Source of the DNA: Trifolium pratense
Lineage: Eukaryota > Streptophyta > Magnoliopsida > Fabales > Fabaceae
Length of the DNA: 64,000 nucleotides
Direction: 5' to 3'
Assembly (NCBI RefSeq): GCF_020283565.1
Contig: NC_060059.1
Location: 12,965,501 to 13,029,500 of the forward strand
The notes under the pieces were generated by a model. It did no database searches. It had not been told where the DNA came from and saw only the letters and a program-made list of their open reading frames with translations. Position 1 is the stretch's first letter. Each line of letters starts with the position of its first letter. This document shows, one piece after another, positions 20,934 to 31,141 of the stretch. Position numbers and translations under genes: made by a program.

Positions 20934-21401
20934 ATGTGCACCAAACCCATCTTTAAATTCACGTGTTTTGTTGAATTCAACACTCGACAGAAAAAAAATA
21001 ACGGGAAAATGGATGTCTCACTCACACAACGAATGAGATCTACTCTTGCGGCAGTTTACTTCGGCGATGGAAAACCGCATTTGTTTCGAATCAATGACGG
21101 TGAAACGTTCGAAGGTCTGAAACAGCAGCTGTACCAACTGAATCGCACCGTCAACAACCCGAACGACAATAGAACGGTATCAAATCTCCTGTATCGAAAG
21201 CCATCAATTGGTTCTGACGGACGCGTTGCTTTCACTCGTATGGCTGTTGAAAACAACGATGATGTTGAAACTATGTTTTCAATCTTCGAGCAGTACTCCT
21301 CCACGGGACCTATCGAGCTAGATGCGACACTGACAAGATCAGTTGAAGCCATCCTTGCTTGTCTTGTTGGGCCGGAAGACCCAAATAGGCAAACTAAGTG
21401 A
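20934..21401 (+). CDS. Small MULE accessory ORF B, PB1-like (left copy)
   Basis: 155 aa if begun at 20934; the ATG at 21009 (MDVSLTQRMRSTLAAVYFGD) is a more natural start and gives 130 aa. It has FRINDGETFEGLKQQLYQLN, then AVENNDDVETMFSIFEQYSS and GPIELDATLTRSVEAILACL. The NDDVETMF block matches the same position in ORF A, and the SVEAIL tail is typical of MULE/PMD-associated N-terminal modules. Role unknown; a DNA-binding or complex-assembly helper is conjecture. Confidence 0.65.
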   Translation: MCTKPIFKFTCFVEFNTRQKKNNGKMDVSLTQRMRSTLAAVYFGDGKPHLFRINDGETFEGLKQQLYQLNRTVNNPNDNRTVSNLLYRKPSIGSDGRVAFTRMAVENNDDVETMFSIFEQYSSTGPIELDATLTRSVEAILACLVGPEDPNRQTK

Positions 21402-21524
21402 TGCGACCGTGTTGTTATCGTTTTGTTATTTAATTTGCCTAAGTGTGTTTTCCTTTTCATCTTTGTTGTGATTTTTAGTTTGCCTAAGTGTGTTTCATTT
21501 TCTTGAAGTTATAATTAATACTAT

Positions 21525-21745
21525 TTCGGTAAAAGCTTACCAAAGTTTTCCCAGATTTCGGTATTTAGGTACCGGAATTTTGACTCGGTCACTGGAAATA
21601 GGTAATTTCGGCAAAACTTTACCGAACTAGTAATTTCGGTAACTGCAACCCGAATATTACCCAGATTTCGGTAATATCCTCCCGAATTTTTGTCTGGCTC
21701 ACTGTTTTAGTATGTTTCGGCAAAGTTTTACCGAAATATATCTTT
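21525..21745 (+). repeat. Second internal TTCGG/CCGAA array (left arm)
   Basis: tatttcggtaaaagcttacc, atttcggtatttaggtaccg, atttcggcaaaactttaccg and similar palindromic pairs lie between ORF B and the 3' end of the PMD gene. The mirror copy is at 24275-24495. Confidence 0.8.
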
Positions 21746-22008
21746 TCCCAACAAATGACTTTAAACTATGTATCACCCGTGGGATCATATCCACGCGAAA
21801 TCACCTGTTCGGATATAATCGTATTTCAAATGAAATTCATACATTCCAATCCAAATCCAATAAAAAAACAAATTAAATGGAAACCGCATTCAATATAAAT
21901 CCATGTTCATACATCCCAAGCAAAACGAAATTATACGGACAAGTTGTTCCATTGTACACGGCAGGATTTAAAAAAAAATAAAACATAGCGAAAACAAAAA
22001 ATAAAAAA

Positions 22009-23770
22009 CTACAAGCTGCTTGTTCCGGCATCTTCAGTTGTTGTCTTCTTCTTCTTCTTCCTCTTCTTTGTTCCTTCACCCGAGTCTCTTTTCCTCTTCC
22101 GTCGCACCAAATATGCATCTACAGGCTCCAAATCAGTGTAGGCTTTTTCAATAACCACCAAAGCATCGGCCAAATTGAGTTGACCATCGAGCGCTTTCCT
22201 CAAATCCGCTCGAACCTTCTTAGTCACTTCAGACACGTCGCATTCACCACTCACGTTGTCCTCCTCAAGGTTAGCATGTGTTGGTGGATCCGCTTCAACC
22301 GGTGGCAATATCTTCGGATGAGAAACACGGTATAACCATGGAATGTATCCGGGTACGGTATCAAATGCACGCACAACTTTTGGTCCTCGCATCTCCTCTG
22401 TCACATAGTTGGCAGTCAGGTAGGAAGCAAATGCATCAGCAATCGTAAACCGATTCATACCAGCCTTTGCAGATACATCAGGGTGCCTAGGGATAGACTG
22501 GACATGTCCAAATTGTCGGAGGACACGTTCTGGCAAGTGTGGATTGATAATAGCACTTCCACACATAATCCAACCAGTGTACCAACTGATATCTTGAAAG
22601 GGTCTGGTTTGCCGGTGCTCCTCATATGGGCAAAACACCACTTCATCCATGCGCATTGTATCCAATGCGGACCTATGCTGCCCTGGAAATTTTGGTCCTT
22701 TTAAAGGCAAAAATCTTGCCGCATAGGGATTGTCGTGGGTGTATCTCTCATCAACAAAACGTCCACCAAAAGTTTTGAAATGCGCCATAATCCAGGCCTA
22801 TTGAAAACACATGATATGGGTAAGCAAAATATTTAATTATAACAACCGACATTCAGTTAAAAGGCAAAACGCATTTTGAGTTTGTATGTATACCTGAAAT
22901 AGACAGTTATAACCACCATGATTTCCACATCTCGGGCGGCTTGCAGCATCCAAGTAGTTGTACAGATATGCCAGCCCAGAAGCACCCCAATTCCACGTGT
23001 TAACTAAACTGAGGTCTCGCAAGTAGGTAAGAAAAATGACGTCCACGTACTGCATACTTTTGTTGGTGAAAATGGTTGCACCGATCAAGTAGAGCAAATA
23101 GCATCTAATGGTGCATTCCCTGAGGAATTCCACATCTTCAGCAGGCTTCTTTAACCTTTCAGCTTTCAAGGCATCCTTCAAATTATCGAGATACAAATCC
23201 TTCAACGCCTTAAACCCTATATGTGCTCCTTTCATTTTTTGAAACTCTTTCTTGCACTTACTAATAGGGAAGTTCAGATACTCTACGCACATCTCTTCAC
23301 CATCTTCCTTTGTACATGACGTTCCGTTGTGGTCGAGCATTTTTCCGGTAATCGGAATATGAAGCAATGAGGACACGTCGTCCAAGGTTATAGTCATCTC
23401 ACCAATAGGAAGATGGAAAGTTCCGGTCTCAGGATGCCATCGCTCTGCAAATGCCGTCAACAGACCCCAATCGGTGTGATTGTAATTTGTCCGCCGCAGA
23501 GTTTCGAGTCCGGACGCATTAACGACATTCCAAAACCACGAGTACTCTTTCGGACATATCTTGAAATTGTTGATTTTTTTCCCGTTGTTCATTACCCTCA
23601 AATACCGGGATTGGAGCTGCAAAACATTACACTTCATTACACTTCATAACAATCGACATCGAAAATAAATAGTGTTATATGAATCGTAACTTACCTCTCC
23701 TTTCCACAACGGTACAGCAACATGTTTTCCAAATCCCGGCAACAAAGACAAGTCAGACGGATTTGAGCGG
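22009..23770 (-). pseudogene. Plant mobile domain (PMD) gene, 5'-truncated by the inversion
   Basis: Visible exons on the minus strand: up to about 23770-23695 (NPSDLSLLPGFGKHVAVPLW), 23616-22894 and 22797-22009, with GT-AG introns. Joined, they keep one frame. Recognisable PMD features (the aminotransferase-like plant mobile domain/MAIN family): FWNVVNASGLETLRR, LLTAFAERWHPETGTFHLP, GEMTITLDDVSSLLHIPITG, RCYLLYLIGATIF, NWGASGLAYLYNYL, and in the last exon PYEEHRQTR and WYTGWIMCGSAII. The tail KRKRDSGEGTKKRKKKKKTT looks like a nuclear localisation signal. The start codon and probably an upstream exon are missing, cut at the loop/right-arm junction. The last part lies within the left arm; the rest is single copy. 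Confidence 0.85.
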
Positions 23771-23773
23771 ATT
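22247..23773. other. Single-copy loop of the palindrome
   Basis: 1527 bp between the two arms, containing only PMD exons and introns. Near the right edge the sequence cggatttgagcggatttgaa shows a short repeated block that also occurs inside the adjacent arm (gagcggatttgagg near 23806), marking the rearrangement junction. Confidence 0.85.
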
Positions 23774-24011
23774 TGAATGCGACGTGTCTGAAGTGACTAA
23801 GAAGGTTCGAGCGGATTTGAGGAAAGCGCTCGATGGTCAACTCAATTTGGCCGATGCTTTGGTGGTTATTGAAAAAGCCTACACTGATTTGGAGCCTGTA
23901 GATGCATATTTGGTGCGACGGAAGAGGAAAAGAGACTCGGGTGAAGGAACAAAGAAGAGGAAGAAGAAGAAGAAGACAACAACTGAAGATGCCGGAACAA
24001 GCAGCTTGTAG
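23774..24011 (+). pseudogene. Orphan 3' end of the PMD gene (right arm)
   Basis: Encodes ECDVSEVTKKVRADLRKALD through the basic tail to the stop at 24011, identical to the end of the gene at 22009. It lacks the PMD domain. An open frame from 23679 reads through the junction, but its first about 30 residues are antisense to the PMD exon in the loop and are not a real protein. Confidence 0.8.
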
Positions 24012-24274
24012 TTTTTTATTTTTTGTTTTCGCTATGTTTTATTTTTTTTTAAATCCTGCCGTGTACAATGGAACAACTTGTCCGTATAATTTCGTTTTGC
24101 TTGGGATGTATGAACATGGATTTATATTGAATGCGGTTTCCATTTAATTTGTTTTTTTATTGGATTTGGATTGGAATGTATGAATTTCATTTGAAATACG
24201 ATTATATCCGAACAGGTGATTTCGCGTGGATATGATCCCACGGGTGATACATAGTTTAAAGTCATTTGTTGGGA

Positions 24275-24495
24275 AAAGATATATTTCGGTAAAACTTTGC
24301 CGAAACATACTAAAACAGTGAGCCAGACAAAAATTCGGGAGGATATTACCGAAATCTGGGTAATATTCGGGTTGCAGTTACCGAAATTACTAGTTCGGTA
24401 AAGTTTTGCCGAAATTACCTATTTCCAGTGACCGAGTCAAAATTCCGGTACCTAAATACCGAAATCTGGGAAAACTTTGGTAAGCTTTTACCGAA
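24275..24495 (-). repeat. TTCGG/CCGAA array, right-arm mirror
   Basis: Mirror copy of 21525-21745. Confidence 0.8.
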
Positions 24496-24618
24496 ATAGT
24501 ATTAATTATAACTTCAAGAAAATGAAACACACTTAGGCAAACTAAAAATCACAACAAAGATGAAAAGGAAAACACACTTAGGCAAATTAAATAACAAAAC
24601 GATAACAACACGGTCGCA

Positions 24619-25086
24619 TCACTTAGTTTGCCTATTTGGGTCTTCCGGCCCAACAAGACAAGCAAGGATGGCTTCAACTGATCTTGTCAGTGTCGCATCT
24701 AGCTCGATAGGTCCCGTGGAGGAGTACTGCTCGAAGATTGAAAACATAGTTTCAACATCATCGTTGTTTTCAACAGCCATACGAGTGAAAGCAACGCGTC
24801 CGTCAGAACCAATTGATGGCTTTCGATACAGGAGATTTGATACCGTTCTATTGTCGTTCGGGTTGTTGACGGTGCGATTCAGTTGGTACAGCTGCTGTTT
24901 CAGACCTTCGAACGTTTCACCGTCATTGATTCGAAACAAATGCGGTTTTCCATCGCCGAAGTAAACTGCCGCAAGAGTAGATCTCATTCGTTGTGTGAGT
25001 GAGACATCCATTTTCCCGTTATTTTTTTTCTGTCGAGTGTTGAATTCAACAAAACACGTGAATTTAAAGATGGGTTTGGTGCACAT
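24619..25086 (-). CDS. Small MULE accessory ORF B, PB1-like (right copy)
   Basis: Identical translation to the ORF at 20934-21401; the likely start ATG is at 25011. It is transcribed toward the loop, convergent with the left copy. Confidence 0.65.
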   Translation of the reverse strand: MCTKPIFKFTCFVEFNTRQKKNNGKMDVSLTQRMRSTLAAVYFGDGKPHLFRINDGETFEGLKQQLYQLNRTVNNPNDNRTVSNLLYRKPSIGSDGRVAFTRMAVENNDDVETMFSIFEQYSSTGPIELDATLTRSVEAILACLVGPEDPNRQTK

Positions 25087-25335
25087 TATGGCGGTAGGTG
25101 AGCGTTAATGAGGTGGATTGGTAGTTAGCGGAGTTAGGTGGGCTTAAATGCGGTAGGTGGGTGTTGATTCGTTTGGCGAGCGTTTAGAAAATTTAGATGG
25201 AGCATAAAAAACGTGCAACATAAAAGCATTCATTAATTAAAAGGTCACATCAACATAACTGAAAAATAAGCGATAACGTAAACGAAAATGCAACGACAAC
25301 ATAACTGAGAATTCAACAACATGAGTAACCAAATT

Positions 25336-25749
25336 TCAGTTTGTAACTACTAAGGTAGCATACAAACGTGGATACTTCGGATCAACTTCTACCCCATTGA
25401 ACATGTCGTTCACATCGTCATCATTTTTCAACTCCTTCCACTCGTATTTTCGGGGTTGCTCATCATATCCACCGACATTATCACTGGCCAGATCGATTGT
25501 CGATTCGTAATACGCAATTTTTTCTATTTTGATTTGTCTGCCGTATTTGAAGCGATACATGACTTCGATCTGGCGTTTAAGAGCTTGAATAGTCGTCAAA
25601 TTGTTCGACAGGTCAACGCAGAACAACTCGTTGTTACCGCGAAACTTAACTGAAAATGCATGAGATGTCGCCCTATTGTTATTAACAGACCGATTTGAAG
25701 CACTCATTTTGTGAAATTGTTCAAACGTGTTTTTCACAACTATACACAT
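25336..25749 (-). CDS. Small MULE accessory ORF A, PB1-like (right copy)
   Basis: Identical translation to the ORF at 20271-20684; the alternative start is at 25707. Confidence 0.65.
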   Translation of the reverse strand: MCIVVKNTFEQFHKMSASNRSVNNNRATSHAFSVKFRGNNELFCVDLSNNLTTIQALKRQIEVMYRFKYGRQIKIEKIAYYESTIDLASDNVGGYDEQPRKYEWKELKNDDDVNDMFNGVEVDPKYPRLYATLVVTN

Positions 25750-25989
25750 ACGGCGGTTTTATACTACATTCAATCTAATTACGGCCACATAATTTCGTCG
25801 GTGTAATTTTAACCACAACTAAATGTCGGTGTAATCTTGACCACAAAAAAAAAAAATTAAATAAAAATAAAAATTGTCGGTCCAATCTCAACCACAAAAA
25901 GTGTCGGTGTAATCTCAAATATAAATTATTTGACGGGTTCGTATCGATTAAGTTATTTATATGATTTTTAACAAGTTTTCAGGCATATG

Positions 25990-26030
25990 CTTACATCTTT
26001 TCTACCCCCCAGTTTTCTTTTATACCCCCA
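25990..26030 (+). repeat. Degenerate internal TIR, right-arm mirror
   Basis: Mirror of 19990-20030. Confidence 0.6.
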
Positions 26031-26039
26031 GTAAACAGT

Positions 26040-26345
26040 TGTAAATTTAAACACATTTCGGTTCGCATTCCCCGAAGTTTATGAGTTCGGTTAATATTCA
26101 CCGAAGTTGACTGTCATACCCCCTTATTTCGGTACCAAGCTACCGAAAATTTCAGTGGTTCACTGGAATATGTAGGATTCGGCAGATGTGTACCGAAATT
26201 ATAGTTCGGTACCTATTTGCCGAAATAACAGCATACTTCGGTACCAATCTACCGAAAACTTCGGTTGTTCACTGGAAATAGGCTGGTTCGGCAGATATTT
26301 ACCGAAATCTGGGTAAATTCCGGTACATAGTTACCGAAATATATT
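26040..26345 (-). repeat. Internal TTCGGTA/TACCGAA array, right-arm mirror
   Basis: Mirror of 19675-19980. Confidence 0.8.
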
Positions 26346-26652
26346 TTCATGACAACCAATGATATTGTAACTCACGACCTTCCATGGAATGACATCCACG
26401 CGAAATCCACTGTTAATGCTGTTCATCCAGACACATTCATATTGGAAAAATTATTCATACAATTACACAACATCAAGATTACTTCAACCAATATCATTAT
26501 ATTGACACAAACAATTACACAACACCAAATCACTTCAATATATTTCATTACAAAATGGATGTCATTACATCTCGATTCATATCATTACAAAATGGATGTT
26601 CTTTACATCAAAATATATAACAACGTAAAATACATTAAAATAGGCCAAATGA

Positions 26653-29600
26653 TCAGTCAATCACCAACGGAGTTTCTCTACTGCCTGCACCAACTATTTG
26701 GATGGGGACAACGTTCTCGGTGCTCATCATCTCCTCGAACCTATGTTGCGCAGCTATGAATGAATCTTCCCAACCCAAACTTTGTTTAGCACAATATTGC
26801 TTCCACGACTTGTTTGATTTGGGTATCGGACACCCAACTTTAAGCTTTACCAAAACATAGTGATCCGGTAACGCGCCAAGGCAAATAACCCTTGAAGACG
26901 GGTTTGGTGACGGAATGGAACGCAATGGGAAAAAAGTTTCACAAGGCCCATTTTGAAGTATGGAGAGCTGAACAACTACTCTATCCAATATGGTGGCCAC
27001 GATATGTCCCATATCCGGCAACGTGAACCATTTATCCATCGGTGCAACACTATTCCTAATACTAGTACGTTGTCTCGTCCTCGGGGGTGGGAGTAGTGCA
27101 TCACAGATATATTGGTAACGCTCCTCGCAACCAAATATAGCAACATACATATCCTTATTCAATCGCAACTCCCTGCTCATGTTGCACCGTATCAGTTCAA
27201 AATCATCTTCGTTGCCTCTCTGAGCCAATGCAACGGCACGGTAACCACAATAGCCGTCGCCGTCCACGTTGATGATATCTTCAATGAAGGGATGCATGAA
27301 TTTTGGCATGTGGTTAATTCCAAAAATTTTAGATGATGAGGTTAGTGGCAATGGGTTGGACACAGTGAGCGGAGCTTCAGACACCGTAGGCATAGGGTTT
27401 GATGCGGTAGGTTGTGATGATGATGGCCTTGAGTGGGACGGAATTGACGGAGACGGCTTTGACGATTGCGACGCTTGTGTCTCCGTGAAATATTCTTCAA
27501 CATGCTCCCATCGAGACTTATCTCTGCTGGTGGATCTTGTTCCACGGACCACCTTTTTCTTTTTAGCCCCTTTTGATTTTACATTTGTGGTCGGAGGCTC
27601 CACATCGGTGGTTGTAGGATACGCAATCTTGCGGAGTTGATCTCGGATCTCATTTTTCATGCTTACATCAGCTGTCCTCAATCGTTCCTAAAACAAACAA
27701 AAAAAAAAAAATATGCCATTAAAAATTAAAAACCAACGCATAATGATCGTAAAATCGTAAAATAAGTGTATTATGCCTTTAATAAACACGCACCTGAATT
27801 GCTTGCCACTCTGCCGTGCACGCATAATCGTCCTCGACGTCGCCACCAACTTCTTCATCTTGGAAACAAATTATCTTCCAATGTTTGTAAACCTCATCGA
27901 GTCTAATAGGCCTATTGTGGTGCAGTTTCTTGGCAATCAAACACGCACATGGCAGCCCGTAGTTAGTCCTCATCAGACAACCACACTTCATGCTATCCAT
28001 ACCAGTAAACTCGACTCTTTTTGATTCAGTGTGGATGTATCTCATTGCACGTCTAGAGACTTTAAACATCAAAGTCGAGTAAAGTGTTTTCTTCCGGTAT
28101 GTGTGTCCATACACAGACATGTTCTGGCCAAATTCAGTTTGCACTTGGGTGAATTGATTGCCTAACATTCTGTGAATCGATTCCCAACCCTTCACCAAAT
28201 CACCGAGACCGTCGGTCAAGTAACTTTTCAAAACACCGTGTGCGCTTTCAGCTCTATTTGTCGTATTGTTGCCCATGTGCATATACTTGTCCACCCATGC
28301 ACTCACGAGCTTCTCTTTGTCGGTGTCCAAAATTGTCTCTTCAACGTACCGAACAAATTTTGGCCACCTCTCACATAACTTCCTAAAAGCCATAACATTT
28401 TCAGTATACTCAGCCTCAGTAGACGAATCTAACACATCCTCGAACGCCAAACAGACTCTTTCCCTCATGTCCGCCGCCTTGACCTTTTCCCCATCCCTCA
28501 CCTTGACCAGCTCGGCTGCCTTGGTCCTCACATTCTTCTTAACATGGAACCGACAAACCAACGCCGCCGCTTCTGGAAACACAGCCGGAATAGCATTCAT
28601 CAAAGCTAAATCTCGATCCGTCAAGATAACCTTCGGCAAATTTGTCTCACGCCTTAACAAACAACGTAGTTGTTGCAGAGCCCATATAAAGTTGTCTTCC
28701 TTTTCGTTACTGAGCCAGGCAAAAGCAACGTTGAATGTCTTCTCGGTCGAAGTGTATCCGACTATTTCAAACAGCGGCATTTTGTACTTGCTGGTTTTGT
28801 ATGTGGAGTCCATCATCAGCACAGTATGAAAAGAGTTCAATAAAGTTATGGACCTCGGATGTGCAAAGAATATATCTTGAAGATGTTCTACTCCATTTTC
28901 AACAACCGTCCGATACTTGTAGTAGTACTTGTTATCATCAAGCTTCTTGCATAAGTGTTGCATCTCAGTCATGGACGCCCTCATTTTAACTCTGTACCTA
29001 TGACGAGCGTTGTACACTTGCTTTGCAGAGGTCTTGTTTTCCGGATCTCTCTCCTTTAATGTGGACAATATGTTTTTTGGAGCCACCGCATTCCTTGTCA
29101 TCTCGTCCATAAAATCCTTCTCTTGTGGTTTCAAACGCCCCGCCACGAGATGCCCTTCAAGCCCTTTGTCCAACTCGTGGTTATGCATACCGTTGACAAC
29201 AGTCAAACGCCATAGTTTTGTTGCCTTGTTGTAATACCCACGGAGTCGGAAAGGACATTCGCATTTTCTTGTTCCGGAGGTATCGGATTTCAACTTCTTC
29301 TTGGCTGGAACATACTTCCCACTACGTTCACACTCTAACACCAATTGAGCCTTTCTCTTCTCGCCCGAATCGGATCGCCTAACTATAATTGCGAACCTTA
29401 AACTTTGCGACACGCTTCGAGCCCATTTGATCAACTCATCTCTGTCGTTCTCTTCCCTATCAGTCGCAAAATGAGACGATGTGTCAATTTCTATCGGCTG
29501 CGGCACATTAGGAGGACTTCTTGGTTGACCAGCTGGAACAATGCCCGTTGCAAAAAGGCCAAGCACAACAGGTCGCCTAACTTCGACAACTTCGTTAATT

Positions 29601-29975
29601 TCGCCTTCCGTAACTACAGCATACGCAAATGAAAAAACAATCAATCAACCACACATAATATTTACAATCCTATTACAACACTAATTAAACACATAGGACA
29701 CTATGAAGTCAATATGAAGCCAAAATAAAGCCAAGTCAATATGAAGTACAGTTTATAAGTCAATATAAAGTCAAGTCAAGCCAAGCCTAAGCCTAACGCA
29801 GAGGATCAACATTTCGGTTCGTATAAACCGAAGGTCACATAACCTGACTTCGGTTTATATTCCCCGAAGGAATACTGTCAGAAACCTTGCGAGAACAGAG
29901 TCTATGATAGCAAGAAAAAACGAATTTAAATCGGTGGTTACCTGAGTTTTGTGCTTTGGTGCGTGTTGAATCCAT
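26653..29975 (-). CDS. FAR1/MULE transposase fused to OTU-like cysteine protease (right copy)
   Basis: Exons 29975-29942, 29613-27794 and 27687-26653 mirror the left copy exactly, giving the same predicted 962-aa protein with FAR1-type zinc region, MULE DDE domain, SWIM-like finger and OTU domain. No divergence is seen in the translation, so both copies look coding-competent. Transcription runs toward the loop, so read-through from either side makes the antisense of the other copy. The TATA element mirrors to about 30088-30097. Confidence 0.88.
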
Positions 29976-30099
29976 TAGATGATGCTTCAATCTCGATTTC
30001 AAGCCTCAAATGCGTCAAAAGTTGATCTTCTTTCCGTAAGATTTTCAAATTCTCGTTTTGTGAATAATAAGAACTGACAGCAGAGTATTTATATATAGA

Positions 30100-30217
30100 A
30101 ACACTTCGGTTAACATTAACCGAAGTAATTCAGCGAGTGGTTTATATAAACCGAAGTCCATGGCCTGCGGTTCGTAAAAACCGAAGTCCATGGCCTGCGG
30201 TTCGTAAAAACCGAAGT
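30100..30217 (-). repeat. Subterminal tandem repeats of the MULE (right arm)
   Basis: Mirror of 15803-15920, with the same 30-bp units. Confidence 0.8.
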
Positions 30218-30307
30218 CTCTTGACAAAATTTTTTTATACCGCAAAGGGCAAAATGGGATTTTCGGGGGGTATAAAAGAAATGGGGGGGGTCGGGAGAGA
30301 AAACTTC

Positions 30308-30316
30308 TTATTTGCG
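30308..30316 (+). repeat. 9-bp Mutator target-site duplication, right
   Basis: ttatttgcg, identical to 15705-15713. Confidence 0.93.
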
Positions 30317-31141
30317 TTACATAAACCTGAGTATGATTTGGGCCGTCAAATATTATATCTACGAGCCCAAAGCCCATTCTCAAGGAAAAATCATAGACCA
30401 ATGTTTTCTACACCCGACACGTGAAGTCTTAGAACAATTCAATTTAGAGCATGCAAATTCCGCTCCTTCTATGAGTGGGAGGTGCAAGTGAGTGCAACCG
30501 ATCCTGTGCTGGAGATGATAACGATATGTGGGCTGCAGGTTGTGGGTATGTTCCATGTCTGTCGTCTCTTCTTTTTTTTTTTCTCCCCTTTGTTAGATAT
30601 CTTGGTTCAGGTTTTTATAGTCCAATGTTTGACGTTAGTTTTTGAGAGTATAACACATCCTTAATTTTCTTCTTTTGTCTGTTTATTTGGTTTGTACTGC
30701 TATTTTTTCATTTTATATATAAAAATGCATTTTTCAAAAACACATTTTGTTGTTCTTTAAGTTGTATAATTGTATGCGTAAAAAAAAAGTTATATAATTG
30801 TACTATAATAATATTCAAGTATTTTTTTATCACACATAAGTCATCTAAGTACTTTAGAGGAATAATAGATGCATAGTTCGAAAGATATTTAGCCGTCTAA
30901 TGTACAAAAATCTCAGAGAGAAATTATCTTGAACTTATTCTCTCTCTAACACAATATTTGCAACATATTATTTAACCTAATTTTGAAATAGACAAGAGAG
31001 GTTCATATATAGAAGATAAGGGATACACGTAGGATAAGTGGTCAACATTGTTCATGTCACGTCACTAATATAACAAACAAATGTATGCTTGTAAAATGTG
31101 TATGGAATGTGGAGTAACGATTTATCCATAATCTTTCTTAA
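30317..31141. other. Former upstream DNA of the folate-receptor-like gene, then intergenic DNA
   Basis: Before the insertion this joined 15713. Near the junction there are GGGCC- and AAGCCCA-type boxes (about 30338-30378) and an ACACGTGAAG G-box-like site near 30416, possible distal promoter elements. Past 30480 an exon-like stretch is open for about 60 codons but matches nothing I recognise. The rest is AT-rich. Confidence 0.45.

Larger units (their letters stand above)
15714..22246 (+). repeat. Left arm of the 6.5-kb inverted repeat
   Basis: Reverse complement of 23774-30307. All open frames tested have identical translations in the two arms. The inner edge lies where GAATGCG (PMD reading) stops matching: left continues into the intact PMD gene, right into a rearrangement junction. 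Confidence 0.95.
15714..30307. mobile_element. Composite palindromic Mutator-like element (inverted-duplicated MULE-OTU)
   Basis: A 14594-bp element ending on both sides in the same sequence (GAAGTTTTCTCTCCCGAC inward, then a C-run, ATTTCTTTTATACCCCCCG). It is two 6.53-kb arms in inverted orientation around a 1527-bp single-copy loop. For most of the arms positions p and 46020-p pair; outside the C-run the sum is 46021, because the run is 7 C at 15731-15737 and 8 at 30283-30290. A perfect 9-bp duplication flanks the whole composite, so it was inserted as one unit by Mutator-type transposition. Each arm carries a transposase-OTU gene, two small ORFs and the 3' part of a PMD gene that extends into the loop. 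A normal element would have its own other end; here that end is replaced by a second copy of the first. Confidence 0.95.
23774..30307 (-). repeat. Right arm of the 6.5-kb inverted repeat
   Basis: Mirror of 15714-22246. The one difference noted is 8 rather than 7 bases in the C/G run near the TIR (30283-30290). Confidence 0.95.

Noticed and set aside
23679..24011. 110-codon ORF as an independent gene
   Set aside because: It fuses antisense PMD-exon sequence from the loop to the sense PMD tail of the right arm; a product of the rearrangement.
15714..30307. Palindrome as assembly or cloning artefact
   Set aside because: The outer flanks are different unique sequences sharing an exact 9-bp duplication, the loop is unique, and the arms differ by one base in the C-run. 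An artefactual mirror would repeat the same flank. Long reads would settle it.
30482..30664. Possible exon ending at a GT near 30550
   Set aside because: Open for about 60 codons but no recognised protein, no partner exon and a Phe-rich T-run tail.
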